Assembly: GCA_910583925.1 (NCBI GenBank)
Contig: CAJTZJ010000020.1
Location: 1-20,861 of the forward strand
Length of the DNA stretch: 20,861 nt
Reading direction: 5' to 3'
DNA from: an uncultured Eubacterium sp.
GTDB taxonomy: Bacteria > Bacillota > Clostridia > Oscillospirales > Acutalibacteraceae
Part shown: piece by piece, positions 7,450 to 14,934 of the stretch
Layout of the letters: the number at the start of each line of letters is the position of its first letter
Numbering within the stretch: position 1 is the stretch's first letter
The notes under the pieces: model-generated
Told to the model about the DNA's origin: nothing
Database searches by the model: none
What the model saw: the letters and a program-made list of their open reading frames with translations, nothing else
Translations under genes and position numbers: made by a program

Positions 7450-8202
7450 ATGACAAGAATTATATTATGCGGTGCAAACGGCAAAATGGGCAGGGTTATT
7501 CAAAGTGTTGTATCAGCAAGAGAAAACTGCAAAATCGTTGCGGGTGTTGATTTCAATACAGAAAGCATATCTTTCCCGATTTACAAATCTCTTGCTGATG
7601 TTACCGAAGAAGCTGATGTTATAATAGATTTTTCAAATCCCGCTCTTCTTGAGAACCTGCTCAATTATTCAATTAATAAAAATATGCCTGTAGTAATTGC
7701 AACAACAGGATATGATGAAGACCAGAAGAAAATGATTGAAGATGCTTCCAAGAAAGCACCTGTATTCTTTACTTACAATATGAGTGTCGGAATTAATCTT
7801 CTTGCAAATCTTGCTAAAAAGGCTGTTTCTGTTCTTGGCGGTGATTTTGATATTGAAATCGTTGAAAAGCACCATAATCAGAAAATTGATGCACCAAGCG
7901 GAACTGCGCTTATGCTTGCAGATGCGATTTGCGAGGAAATAGAAAAACCGATGAATTATGAATATGACCGTCACTCCAAAAGAGAAAAGCGTACTAAGGA
8001 CGAAATCGGGCTTCACGCTATCCGAGGCGGTACAATTGTCGGCGAGCACGATATTATTTTTGCAGGAAGAGATGAAATCATAACGCTTTCACATTCTGCA
8101 AGAAGCAAAGAAATTTTCGCTGTTGGTGCAGTAAATGCCGCTGTATTTATGGCGGATAACAAAGCACCGGGAATGTATACAATGAAAGAAATGATTGATT
8201 AA
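7450..8202 (+). CDS. dapB: 4-hydroxy-tetrahydrodipicolinate reductase
   Basis: A 250-residue NAD(P)H-dependent reductase that converts the DapA product to tetrahydrodipicolinate. The nucleotide-binding motif GANGKMG is at residues 8-14. The substrate-binding and catalytic block EKHHNQKIDAPSGTA carries H141/H142, K145 and the S150-G151-T152 loop. The second signature, HAIRGGTIVGEHDIIFAG, lies near residues 194-211. Length is a little below the usual 265 but nothing essential is missing. SD GAGG lies before the ATG. Last gene of the operon; a strong terminator follows at 8211. Confidence 0.97.
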   Translation: MTRIILCGANGKMGRVIQSVVSARENCKIVAGVDFNTESISFPIYKSLADVTEEADVIIDFSNPALLENLLNYSINKNMPVVIATTGYDEDQKKMIEDASKKAPVFFTYNMSVGINLLANLAKKAVSVLGGDFDIEIVEKHHNQKIDAPSGTALMLADAICEEIEKPMNYEYDRHSKREKRTKDEIGLHAIRGGTIVGEHDIIFAGRDEIITLSHSARSKEIFAVGAVNAAVFMADNKAPGMYTMKEMID

Positions 8203-8210
8203 TCTGATTG

Positions 8211-8243
8211 TTAAGGACACATTTTTAGTGTCCTTAATTTTTT
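8211..8243 (+). terminator. Intrinsic terminator of asd-dapA-dapB
   Basis: TTAAGGACAC (8211-8220) pairs perfectly with GTGTCCTTAA (8228-8237) around a 7-base loop, followed by six T residues (8238-8243). It lies eight bases after the dapB stop. Confidence 0.9.
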
Positions 8244-8257
8244 ATAAAAAATAGTAA

Positions 8258-8286
8258 ATGACACACAAATAACAAAAGTGTATAAT
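8258..8286 (+). promoter_or_regulatory. Promoter of the two-component operon
   Basis: ATGACA (8258-8263), a 17-base spacer and TATAAT (8281-8286). Transcription would start near 8293, which excludes the in-frame GTG at 8278 as a start codon and supports the TTG at 8317. Confidence 0.7.
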
Positions 8287-8316
8287 ATAATCAAAGCAGA
8301 AAAGGAGGAGTGCACT

Positions 8317-8988
8317 TTGTTTAAAATTTTAATTGCTGATGATGAAACTAAAATCCGTGAAACAATAAAGGATTATTTTTCAGCAAAAGACTTTGATGTT
8401 GTTCTTGCAGCAAACGGAAAAGAAGCAGTTGAATTAAGCATCCTCAATAGTTTTGACTTAATCATTCTTGATGTTATGATGCCTGTTATGGATGGTTTAT
8501 CAGCCTGCAAAGAAATCAGAAAAACAAACAGTATTCCCGTCTTATTCCTTTCTGCACTTGGCGAAGAGCACGATTTTCTGAATGGATATTCAAGTGGCGC
8601 AGATGATTATATTGTTAAACCCTTCCCTCTTTCTGTTCTGCACGAAAAATGCCTTGCAATGATAAAAAGATATAAAGGCATTCATAATGAAAATATAATA
8701 GTGGTTTCAGATATTATACTTGATTTAAATGCCCACAAAGTATTTATAAATGATAATGACATTAACCTTTCCGAAAAGAACTTTCAGCTATTAAAATATT
8801 TGATTGATAACAAAGGAATTGTTTTAAGCCGAGATTTGATTTTAAACAGAATCTGGGGATATGATTTCTTCGGCGATACAAGAGTTGTTGATACGCATAT
8901 AAAAATTATAAGAAAATCCCTTGGAAATAAAGGGAAACTCATTAAAACAGTTATCAACGCAGGATATGTTTTTAAGGAGGATAAGTGA
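8317..8988 (+). CDS. Response regulator, OmpR/PhoB family (TTG start)
   Basis: A 223-residue two-component response regulator. The receiver domain (about 2-115) has the acidic pair D8/D9 (IADDE), phospho-acceptor D52 (LDVMMPVMDG), S79 (FLSA) and K101 (IVKPF). The C-terminal winged-helix DNA-binding domain (about 128-222) shows LNAHKVFIND, LSEKNFQLLKYL, LSRDLILNRIWGYD and RVVDTHIKIIRKSLG, typical of OmpR/PhoB. I chose TTG at 8317: AAAGGAGGAG ends six bases upstream, it makes the protein begin FKILIADDE as the family expects, and the only earlier start codon (GTG 8278) falls on the promoter -10. It overlaps the kinase gene by one base. No transporter or other obvious target is adjacent, so the signal is unknown. 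Confidence 0.94.
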   Translation: MFKILIADDETKIRETIKDYFSAKDFDVVLAANGKEAVELSILNSFDLIILDVMMPVMDGLSACKEIRKTNSIPVLFLSALGEEHDFLNGYSSGADDYIVKPFPLSVLHEKCLAMIKRYKGIHNENIIVVSDIILDLNAHKVFINDNDINLSEKNFQLLKYLIDNKGIVLSRDLILNRIWGYDFFGDTRVVDTHIKIIRKSLGNKGKLIKTVINAGYVFKEDK

Positions 8989-10565
8989 TGAATAAAAAAA
9001 TTAAAAAGATTTTTATATTAATTACTGTACTTTTTGTAATTATGTTTTTGTTATCTACTTCCCTGATTTTTGGACAGGTGCAAAACAATTTGCTTACCAA
9101 TTACCGAGGTTTTCAAGAGGGTCTATCAAAACGCGCAAATTACAATTATAACGGTTCTTTAACGGCAAAAGAATTAGCTGCAGAGTATACAGATTCATAC
9201 TCATTCAGTTATTTTGAGTCATATGCATGGGGAGTAGCTCTTTACAATAAAGATAATGAAATTGTTGAAATGAGCGGTTCACATATAGGAATTTATGATG
9301 AAATAAACGATTCAAAAGAAATTATTTTCATTGATAAATATTTAACCTCGGAAAATAAGCTTAAAATTTATAATTTTCAAAAGAGCTTGAAAAACAAAAA
9401 TGCTTTAGATATATTGGAATTCAATTACATTGAAAAAGACAATACAAAAATTCCTGTATCCTTTGTCCTTTTTAATGTCAATAATGAATTCAAAACAATT
9501 AAAATTGATATATCTAATGAAAAGAATTATAAAACAATAAAAAATGAACAAGTATTCTCCGGAAAAATGTGGATAAATTTTGTAGATATAAACGAGAAAA
9601 GCTATCTTCATAAATCATATAATTATATTTACAATCTACTGAGTACAGCAGATGTTAGTGATTTATTTCGAAATCACTCTGGAGGCGGATATGGCGGATC
9701 AGAAGAGCAACTTGGTCAATACTATATTAATCTTGCAGATGGCGAGTATGTGATTATAGTTTCTTCAGTATATAATCCGAATATAGAAACCTTACAATCA
9801 GATAGTTTTATTCATTCCACAATAAATCAATCAGTTTATTTTATTATCTTCTATTTAATTGCGATTATATCATTAACAATTTATTTCAAAAAAAGAAAAA
9901 AGCTTGAAGATGTAAAAAATGCATTTACCGGTGCAGCGGCACACGAATTAAAAACTCCCCTGTCTGTTATAGAAAATCAATGCGAATGTATCATGGAAAA
10001 TGTTGCTCCCGAGAAAAACACAGAATATATCAATTCCATTTACTCTGAAACATTAAGAATGAACAAGCTTATTTCTTCTCTTCTTCAATATAATCGTTTG
10101 GCATCAGCTGATCATATAAAGATGGAAAAATGCAGATTAGACGAAATCTTAAATATGGAAATTGAAAAGTATCAAACCTATTTCAGTACAAAGAACATAA
10201 GGCTTGAAACGGATATTTGCGATAATTTAGAAATAAAATGCAATGCTGAGTTAATTGCTCTTGTAATAGACAATTATTTATCTAATGCAGTTAAGCATAC
10301 CGACAGCGGCAATACAATTAAAATATTTCTAAAAAAATGCGATAATGGCTACAGGTTTTCAGTTTATAATGAAGGTAAAAATATACCAAATGAATACAAA
10401 GATATGCTGTTTAATGTGCTTTACAAAACAGATAAAGCAAGAAACCGTGATGATAACTCAACAGGTATAGGGCTTGCAATCTGCAAAGAAATTTTAGAAC
10501 AGCACAAATTTAAGTATGGATACTCAAATAAAAGAAATGGCGTTGAATTTTACTTTACAACATAA
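8988..10565 (+). CDS. Membrane sensor histidine kinase
   Basis: A 525-residue partner kinase of the upstream regulator. One transmembrane helix lies at about residues 8-28, a large extracytoplasmic sensor region at about 29-280, and a second helix at about 283-300. The HisKA domain has phospho-acceptor H319 (GAAAHELKTPLS). The ATPase domain has the N box (IDNYLSNAVKH), a G1 box written as YNEGKNIP instead of the usual DxGxG, and a G2 box STGIGLAIC (about 491-499). The sensor region has a glycine-rich patch (SGGGYGGS, about 231-238) and no family I recognise. SD AAGGAGG is seven bases before ATG 8988; a GTG at 8985 is in frame but worse placed. The stop codon lies inside the left arm of the foldback at 10564. 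Confidence 0.93.
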   Translation: MNKKIKKIFILITVLFVIMFLLSTSLIFGQVQNNLLTNYRGFQEGLSKRANYNYNGSLTAKELAAEYTDSYSFSYFESYAWGVALYNKDNEIVEMSGSHIGIYDEINDSKEIIFIDKYLTSENKLKIYNFQKSLKNKNALDILEFNYIEKDNTKIPVSFVLFNVNNEFKTIKIDISNEKNYKTIKNEQVFSGKMWINFVDINEKSYLHKSYNYIYNLLSTADVSDLFRNHSGGGYGGSEEQLGQYYINLADGEYVIIVSSVYNPNIETLQSDSFIHSTINQSVYFIIFYLIAIISLTIYFKKRKKLEDVKNAFTGAAAHELKTPLSVIENQCECIMENVAPEKNTEYINSIYSETLRMNKLISSLLQYNRLASADHIKMEKCRLDEILNMEIEKYQTYFSTKNIRLETDICDNLEIKCNAELIALVIDNYLSNAVKHTDSGNTIKIFLKKCDNGYRFSVYNEGKNIPNEYKDMLFNVLYKTDKARNRDDNSTGIGLAICKEILEQHKFKYGYSNKRNGVEFYFTT

Positions 10566-10873
10566 AAAGACGAGGCTTGGGGCACCCTGCATAAAGAAGT
10601 ATTTGGTTTAAATTTTCTGATTTTACCCATCTCAAAATTAAAAATCTCGGTGCATACTATCGTATGCACCGAGATTTATTAATATAATCTGAACAAAATC
10701 AGTTCATTTAAACTGCTTCGCACTAAAAAATATGAGGAATGGATAAAATGCAAGGCATAAATCAGAGGGCGGGCTGACGCCCTCGCTGTGATTTTAACGC
10801 AGCAGTTTTCCATTACTCCATATTTTTTAGCAATTATTCTTTATGCAGGGCGCCCCTTATGCCTCGTCTTTTT
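10564..10873. repeat. Multi-palindrome foldback element (~310 bp), MITE-like
   Basis: The ends form an inverted repeat: 10564-10598 pairs with 10837-10873 at 32 positions in blocks of 13, 5 and 14, broken by one A/C mismatch (10584/10851) and a TT/TTAT internal loop. Inside are two further foldbacks. Branch 1 has 10605-10624 against 10695-10715 and encloses a perfect 16-bp hairpin (10642-10657 with 10662-10677, loop TATC). Branch 2 has 10723-10742 against 10810-10830 and encloses GAGGGCG/CGCCCTC (10765-10771, 10778-10784) plus AAATCA/TGATTT. The plan is a three-way junction. It contains no ORF. It fills the gap between convergent genes, and its ends give a T5 run on each strand, so it may also act as a bidirectional terminator. 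I see no target-site duplication. A miniature transposable element or a structured RNA are the main options. Confidence 0.75.
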
Positions 10874-10887
10874 GCGTATAAACAACA

Positions 10888-12027
10888 TTATTTATTAAAG
10901 AACTCTCCAACCTTGCCGTGCAGGAGATCAGGAATTTCAATACCCTGCGGACAGTGAGATGCACATTTTCCGCATTGAATACATGCAGAAGCATTATTTT
11001 CTATTGGAATCGTATTGTACTTATTCATACTTTCTTCCTCAGAGCATTCATCATTTTGGCACTGATTGTAATATGCAAATATCGTTGAAATTTTAATACC
11101 CTTGGGGCAGTCTGCACAATAGTCGCACCCTGTGCAGGGTACAATGCTCTTTTCATTCATTATTGATGCTGCATTAAGGCAAATCGTATTTTCACTGTCG
11201 GTAAATGGTACAAAATCAGTTAAAGTTTTAATATTATCATCAAGCTGTTCAATCGAATTCATACCGCTTAAGATTGTTACAACATTCGGCAGGCTTGCAC
11301 AAAATGCTATTGCCCAGCTTGCAACGGATTTTTCAGGATTTGCCTTTTTGAACATTGCTTCAATATCCTTTGAAACATCGGCAAGCTTTCCGCCTCTTAC
11401 AGGCTCCATAATAATAACGGGAATTCCGGCTTCTGTAAGAATATCATACTGCTCCTTCGCCTTTTGATTCGTCCAGTCAAGATAGTTAAGCTGAATCTGT
11501 GCAAAATCCCAATGATGTGCAGCAACAATAGTCTGTAAATCCTTAATTGTTCCGTGGAAAGAAAAGCCTATGTTTTTTACTTTTCCTTCTTCCTGTTTTT
11601 TCTGAAGAAATTCATATGCGCCGAATTCTTCGCACTTTTCAAAGTTCTTTCCGTCAAGTGCATGAAGAAGATAATTATCAAAATATCCGGCACCTGTTCT
11701 TTCAAGCTGATTTTTGAAAATCTTTTCCATATCGGCAGGCTTTTTACACATCCAGATTGGAAGCTTATCAGCAAGATAATAACTTTCTCTCGGATACTTT
11801 GCAAGAGCAGTTCCGATAAACTTTTCGCTTTTTCCGACATGATACATATAAGCTGTATCAAAATAGTTGATACCATTTTCTATTGCGTAATCCACAAGCT
11901 TCTGTGCTTCCTTGTAATCAATAAGAGGATTAGCCTCTCTTTTTATCTTTGTTTTAACAGGAAGGCGCATTGCTCCGAGTCCAAGCCTTGAAAGCTTTGT
12001 ATCTTTAAAAGGAACTCTGTCTATCAT
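10888..12027 (-). CDS. Aldo/keto reductase with two C-terminal 4Fe-4S motifs
   Basis: A 379-residue oxidoreductase of the iron-sulfur aldo/keto reductase group (COG1453-like). The AKR barrel covers about residues 5-285 with the catalytic tetrad visible: D57, Y60 or Y62 (YFDTAYMYHVG), K88 (LADKLP) and H122 (LLHALDG). The C-terminus is ferredoxin-like, with C298/C301/C304/C307 (CTGCDYCADCP) and C349/C352/C355/C359 (CIQCGKCASHCP). The natural substrate is not predictable; the clusters suggest electron transfer to or from ferredoxin. I use ATG 12027, not 12054, because AAGGAG lies seven bases before it and the longer form would start inside cysS. It follows cysS by four bases, which places it under the same T-box control. 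Confidence 0.92.
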   Translation of the reverse strand: MIDRVPFKDTKLSRLGLGAMRLPVKTKIKREANPLIDYKEAQKLVDYAIENGINYFDTAYMYHVGKSEKFIGTALAKYPRESYYLADKLPIWMCKKPADMEKIFKNQLERTGAGYFDNYLLHALDGKNFEKCEEFGAYEFLQKKQEEGKVKNIGFSFHGTIKDLQTIVAAHHWDFAQIQLNYLDWTNQKAKEQYDILTEAGIPVIIMEPVRGGKLADVSKDIEAMFKKANPEKSVASWAIAFCASLPNVVTILSGMNSIEQLDDNIKTLTDFVPFTDSENTICLNAASIMNEKSIVPCTGCDYCADCPKGIKISTIFAYYNQCQNDECSEEESMNKYNTIPIENNASACIQCGKCASHCPQGIEIPDLLHGKVGEFFNK

Positions 12028-12031
12028 AATA

Positions 12032-13429
12032 TTACTCCTTAGTCCATGTAACACCCTGCGGTGTATCCTTAAGAATTATACCTCTTGCTTTTAATTCATC
12101 CCGAATTCTGTCTGCAGTAGCCCAATCCTTATTCTTTCTTGCCTCTTGTCTTTCCTCAATAAGTGCTTCTATCTCAGAATCAAGATCATTTTCCTTTCTG
12201 TTATAAAGAAGACCCAAAACATTTGAAAGCTCATCAAAAAGCTTTGCTGCAAACTCACATACAGCTTTTGAAACGGACTTATCAAGAATTTTAGTGTTAA
12301 TATCCTTTGTTAAATCAAATAAAGCCGAAATGCCATCTGCAGTATTCAGATCATCATCCATGGCATCAATAAACTGTTTACGCCTTTCTGAAAGCTCTGA
12401 AATCATCTTTTCATCATCAGATGATGTTTCATCAACAGCATTTTTAATGGCGAAATCAAGGCTTTCACGGCATGTATACAGCCTTTCAAGCGATGCTTTG
12501 CACTGTTCAACTATTTCAAGATTATAATTGATAGGTGTACGGTAATGAGCCGAAATAAGAAAATATCTGATCACCTCATATCCATAAGCATTTGCTATTT
12601 CACGAACTGTTTTGAAATTACCGAGAGATTTGCTCATTTTCACATTATCAACATTAATATAGCCATTATGCATCCAATACTTTGAAAAAGAACAGCCGTT
12701 TGCACATTCGCTCTGTGCAATTTCATTTTCATGGTGCGGAAAAATTAAGTCCTGTCCGCCGCAGTGAATATCAATCGTTTTTCCGAGATACTTTCTGTTC
12801 ATTGCCGAACATTCAATATGCCAGCCGGGTCTGCCCTTTCCCCACGGAGATTCCCAATAAGGCTCGCCCTCCTTTGCACCTTTCCATAAAGCAAAATCAA
12901 GAGGATTTTCCTTAATATCGCCAACCGCGATTCTTGCACCGCTTACTAAATCCTCAATCGGCTGATGAGATAATTTGCCATATTCCTTAAATTTAAGAGT
13001 TCTGAAATAAACATCTCCGTTAACGGCATAAGCATAGCCTTTGTTTTCAAGAGATTTGATAATATCAATAATTTCATCGATATTTTCCGTTGCCTTTGGA
13101 TGAATTGTAGCATCTTTAAAATTCAAACCGTGTGCATCCGTCCAGAATTCTTCTATGTATTTTTTTGAAACTTCCTCAAAGGTTATCCCCTCTTCATTTG
13201 CTCTGTTGATAATTTTATCATCAATATCCGTAAAATTCTGAACAAACTTGACATTATAGCCCCTGTATTCAAGATATCTTCTTAATACATCAAACACACA
13301 CAGCGGTCTTGCATTGCCAATATGAATAAAATTATAAACAGTAGGTCCGCAGGCGTAAATCTTAACTTCATTTTCATCAACAGGAACAAATTCTTCCTTT
13401 GTTTTAGACATTGTGTTAAAAATTCTCAT
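12032..13429 (-). CDS. cysS: Cysteinyl-tRNA synthetase
   Basis: A 465-residue class I aminoacyl-tRNA synthetase that charges tRNA-Cys. The HIGH motif appears as HIGN (36-39) in ACGPTVYNFIHIGNAR and the KMSKS loop is at 264-268. The zinc that selects cysteine is held by C27, C207, H232 and E236 (PHHENEIAQSE). The C-terminal anticodon-binding region ends in the usual RIRDELKARGIILKDTPQGVTW. The ATG overlaps the cysE stop in ATGA, with SD GGAGG inside the end of cysE, so translation is coupled. Cysteine synthesis and charging genes are thus placed together behind a tRNA-Cys T-box. Confidence 0.98.
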   Translation of the reverse strand: MRIFNTMSKTKEEFVPVDENEVKIYACGPTVYNFIHIGNARPLCVFDVLRRYLEYRGYNVKFVQNFTDIDDKIINRANEEGITFEEVSKKYIEEFWTDAHGLNFKDATIHPKATENIDEIIDIIKSLENKGYAYAVNGDVYFRTLKFKEYGKLSHQPIEDLVSGARIAVGDIKENPLDFALWKGAKEGEPYWESPWGKGRPGWHIECSAMNRKYLGKTIDIHCGGQDLIFPHHENEIAQSECANGCSFSKYWMHNGYINVDNVKMSKSLGNFKTVREIANAYGYEVIRYFLISAHYRTPINYNLEIVEQCKASLERLYTCRESLDFAIKNAVDETSSDDEKMISELSERRKQFIDAMDDDLNTADGISALFDLTKDINTKILDKSVSKAVCEFAAKLFDELSNVLGLLYNRKENDLDSEIEALIEERQEARKNKDWATADRIRDELKARGIILKDTPQGVTWTKE

Positions 13430-14067
13430 TTAAGCTTTTCCTCCAGTTCTTTTATTTTAAGTTTGAGCTCTTCTATTTCATTCAAATTATTTCTGATTGC
13501 AGACATAACGGGATCGGGAATATTAATCTGATCAAGATCATCCACTCTTTCTCCGTCTATTCTGACAACCTCACCCGGAACACCGACAACCGTGCTGTTT
13601 GGTTCAACATCACGAACAACTACTGCCCCCGCAGCAACCTTTGCATTTTTGCCGACGGTTATTGGCCCAAGCACCTTTGCACCTGCACCGATCATTACGC
13701 CGCTTTCAATAGTAGGATGCCTTTTACCAATATCTTTACCTGTTCCGCCAAGGGTAACCCCCTGATAAATCATTACATCGTCGCCGATTTCGGTTGTTTC
13801 CCCTATAACGATTCCATGCCCATGGTCTATGCAGACACGCCTGCCGATAGTTGCACCCGGATGAATTTCTATTCCTGTTTTATGAGCGCTTCTTTGGCTT
13901 ATTAATCTTGCCATAAAAGGCATATTGTGATTTAAAAACCATTTTGCTTTTTTATGACTTCTGAGTGCCTTAAAGCCTGGATAAAGCAAGATTATTTCAA
14001 TAGGACTTCTCGCTGCAGGGTCGTGATCCATAAAGCTTTTAACAGATTCTTTAAAATCTTTAAACAT
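13426..14067 (-). CDS. cysE: Serine O-acetyltransferase
   Basis: A 213-residue acetyltransferase that makes O-acetylserine from serine and acetyl-CoA, the first step of cysteine synthesis. It is the short Firmicutes/EpsC type. An N-terminal helical part (about 1-60) is followed by left-handed beta-helix hexapeptide repeats (about 65-165) with H69 (GIEIHP) and the catalytic DHGHGIVIGE (H82/H84). HPTI and GAGAKVLGPITVG follow, then the closing VPGEVVR. The last 25 residues (EIEELKLKIKELEEKLK) form a probable coiled coil. SD AGGAGG precedes the ATG. First gene of cysE-cysS-AKR, just after the T-box terminator. Confidence 0.97.
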   Translation of the reverse strand: MFKDFKESVKSFMDHDPAARSPIEIILLYPGFKALRSHKKAKWFLNHNMPFMARLISQRSAHKTGIEIHPGATIGRRVCIDHGHGIVIGETTEIGDDVMIYQGVTLGGTGKDIGKRHPTIESGVMIGAGAKVLGPITVGKNAKVAAGAVVVRDVEPNSTVVGVPGEVVRIDGERVDDLDQINIPDPVMSAIRNNLNEIEELKLKIKELEEKLK

Positions 14068-14082
14068 AAAATCCTCCTAACT

Positions 14083-14117
14083 AAAAAATAAAAAGCCCCT
14101 GCCGTAATGACAGAGGC
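14083..14117 (-). terminator. T-box regulated terminator
   Basis: Minus-strand GCCTCTGTC (14117-14109) pairs with GGCAGGGGC (14103-14095), loop ATTAC, with G-U pairs, followed by TTTTTATTTTTT. The 5' arm is shared with the antiterminator of the T-box. Confidence 0.85.
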
Positions 14118-14335
14118 AATAAAATGCGGTTCCACTCTTTTTTATACTCAGCTGCATCTCAACAGCTTTGCCGATAACGGTGCTTACCGCCGCAAAATAC
14201 TAAAATTCCTTTGCGGAACTCACAAGTGCATTTCAATGAATTCTTAATATGAGCATTTCAGCAAACAGCCCACTCTCTGAAAAAAGAATATTCATTTACT
14301 TCTCTTGTTCAAAGTCTTTAAATATTTAATACAAT
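14083..14335 (-). ncRNA. T-box riboswitch, tRNA-Cys specific
   Basis: The minus-strand leader of cysE carries T-box landmarks in order. Stem I opens with AGAGAAGTA, followed by the AGAGAGTGGG and GCTGAAA apical elements. A specifier-loop context GAAATGCAC presents UGC (14230-14228), a cysteine codon followed by the usual purine. The T-box sequence GAGTGGAACCGC lies at about 14137-14126. The UGGA in its bulge pairs with UCCA, matching the U73 discriminator base of tRNA-Cys. A 9-pair terminator (14117-14095) with a T-rich tract (14094-14083) follows. AGAG of the T-box can pair with CTCT of the terminator 5' arm as the antiterminator. Low charged tRNA-Cys should allow read-through into cysE, cysS and the reductase. 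Confidence 0.93.
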
Positions 14336-14338
14336 AAT

Positions 14339-14366
14339 ATTATAGCAAAAAAAGTTAATTTTGCAA
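14339..14366 (-). promoter_or_regulatory. Promoter of the cysE T-box leader
   Basis: On the minus strand, TTGCAA (14366-14361), a 16-base spacer and an extended -10 TGCTATAAT (TATAAT at 14344-14339). Transcription would start near 14332, just before T-box stem I. Confidence 0.7.
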
Positions 14367-14369
14367 CTA

Positions 14370-14933
14370 TTATTTTGTTTCAATTAAAAACCAGCCATCT
14401 TTTGTGTATTTTATTCCTGATAAAACGGAAACTACACAGGCAATCCAGAATAAAACAGCTGCAATTATCATTAATACATCATTTCTGATAAGATCTCCTG
14501 CAATTTCATTAAATGCAAGAGAAAGGAAAATGATTCCTGTAGATGACATCTGAAGGAATGTTTTTGCTTTTCCGAATTTATTGGCGGCAATAACTTTGCC
14601 TTTTGAAGCGGCAATCATACGCACACCGCTGACAAGAAACTCTCTTGCAAGCATCAATGAGAAGCAGACAATATCACAGTATCCCAGCTTAACCATAATT
14701 ATAAAAGCGGTCATAACAAGCGCTTTATCTGCAAGAGGATCCATCAGCTTTCCGAAATCGGTTACAAGATGGCGCTTTCTTGCAATATTTCCATCTACCG
14801 TATCACTGACACAGCCAAGAAAATAAACGACAAGAGCGGCAGTCCAATGATAAGGAAAAGGAATAAGAACAGTTGCTAAAAGCACAGGAATCGTTATCAT
14901 TCTGAATATCGTTATTTTATTTGGTAAATTCAT
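14370..14933 (-). CDS. pgsA: CDP-diacylglycerol-glycerol-3-phosphate 3-phosphatidyltransferase
   Basis: A 187-residue integral membrane enzyme that makes phosphatidylglycerol phosphate, the committed step to phosphatidylglycerol and cardiolipin. The CDP-alcohol phosphotransferase motif is complete: D44xxD47G48xxA51R52, then G61xxxD65xxxD69 (SDTVDGNIAR, FGKLMDPLADK). Several hydrophobic helices span the rest. It starts one base after the rimO stop, with a GGAG SD inside the end of rimO. It is the last gene of the recA-recX-rimO-pgsA series. No intrinsic terminator is obvious between its stop and the cysE promoter. Confidence 0.96.
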   Translation of the reverse strand: MNLPNKITIFRMITIPVLLATVLIPFPYHWTAALVVYFLGCVSDTVDGNIARKRHLVTDFGKLMDPLADKALVMTAFIIMVKLGYCDIVCFSLMLAREFLVSGVRMIAASKGKVIAANKFGKAKTFLQMSSTGIIFLSLAFNEIAGDLIRNDVLMIIAAVLFWIACVVSVLSGIKYTKDGWFLIETK

Positions 14934-14934
14934 A

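Noticed and set aside
7669..8049. Minus-strand ORF of 126 codons
   Set aside because: It lies antisense within dapB, has no SD and shows no family features.
8278..8316. Extra N-terminal 13 codons of the response regulator from GTG 8278
   Set aside because: This GTG overlaps the TATAAT of a well-spaced promoter and has no SD; TTG 8317 has both SD and family-like N-terminus.
10564..10873. Insertion sequence with a transposase
   Set aside because: No ORF of useful size lies inside; only a non-autonomous or structured element fits.
11554..11991. Plus-strand ORF of 145 codons
   Set aside because: It is a shadow of the aldo/keto reductase gene, which has clear catalytic and cluster motifs on the minus strand.
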